Shown here one piece after another: positions 13,091-13,143 of a DNA stretch of 13,143 nt; within the stretch, counting starts at the first letter, position 1, and every line of letters starts with the position of its first letter. The translations under genes were made by a program, and so were the position numbers. Origin of the DNA: an uncultured Porphyromonadaceae bacterium (GTDB taxonomy: Bacteria > Bacteroidota > Bacteroidia > Bacteroidales > Barnesiellaceae_A). The stretch is taken from contig UQMR01000065.1 of the NCBI GenBank assembly GCA_900542255.1, forward strand, positions 1 through 13,143. Reading direction: 5' to 3'. Below the pieces are notes generated by a model. The model saw nothing but the letters and a program-made list of their open reading frames with translations. It made no database searches and was not told where the DNA came from.

Positions 13091-13143
13091 TGTCCGGTGG
13101 TGTAATGGTAGCACTTCGGATTCTGGTTCCGCCTGTGAGGGTT
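13091..13143 (+). tRNA. tRNA-Gln, anticodon CUG (3' end outside window)
   Basis: The acceptor 5' strand TGTCCGG, linker TG and D-arm GTGTAATGGTAGCAC fit bacterial glutamine tRNAs. The anticodon arm TCGGA-TTCTGGT-TCCGC places CTG at 13123-13125 with U33 before it and G37 after, reading the glutamine codon CAG. The window stops in the T-arm (GAGGGTT), so the acceptor 3' strand and CCA cannot be checked. One stem pair at the base of the anticodon arm looks mismatched (T/C). Confidence 0.88.

Noticed and set aside
1..13143. Mobile elements, prophage or integrated plasmid genes
   Set aside because: No transposase, integrase, relaxase or phage structural gene is present. The tRNA at the right edge could be an integration site, but its 3' end is outside the window and nothing to its left looks integrated.

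Overview
The window looks like a stretch of chromosome from a gut-type Bacteroidales bacterium (Bacteroidota). The evidence is the Bacteroidota-style promoters (TTTG, a 19-20 nt spacer, then TAnnTTTG), the general lack of strong Shine-Dalgarno sites, a surface lipoprotein with an SKDEED export signal, a SusE/SusF-like protein with a type-IX-secretion-like tail, and the style of LysC, LysA and ThiH. Base composition is near 50% G+C. I cannot name the genus; a Barnesiella- or Coprobacter-like organism is only a guess. No phage, insertion sequence or CRISPR is visible.

Layout. 1-1548: the 3' end of a thiamine operon (partial thiH, then thiF without the usual zinc cysteines). 1578-1931: a short single-stranded DNA-binding protein on the minus strand. 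1932-2278: intergenic, with the ssb promoter and a perfect 25-bp inverted repeat. 2279-3987: two minus-strand cell-envelope genes, a secreted SusE/F-like protein and a small surface lipoprotein. 4230-8138: a plus-strand run of a TlpA-like thioredoxin lipoprotein, ftsE, aspartokinase and diaminopimelate decarboxylase (lysC-lysA, the first and last enzymes of lysine synthesis). 8243-9247: a peroxide-response unit, a PerR-type repressor followed by reverse rubrerythrin, closed by a strong terminator. 9335-9895: a minus-strand AraC-type regulator carrying an N-terminal CxxC heavy-metal-like segment. 10121-10954: a minus-strand secreted SUMF1/FGE-fold protein. 11004-11350: a tandem array of 84-bp repeats. 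11570-12944: an outer-membrane protein and a PlsC-type acyltransferase on the plus strand. 13091 to the end: a tRNA-Gln(CUG) cut by the window edge.

Most genes are ordinary housekeeping or envelope functions. The most notable signal is the repeat array at 11004-11350. Each 84-bp unit carries a Bacteroidota promoter pointing at the SUMF1-fold gene: the TTTG and the 20-nt spacing are exact in all four full units and the -7 box is exact in three. It looks like four promoters in series, with small hairpins between them. The next most notable are the perfect inverted repeat at 2190-2240, the cysteine-less ThiF, the metal-domain/AraC fusion, and a possible pseudoknot-forming RNA between the AraC and SUMF1 genes.
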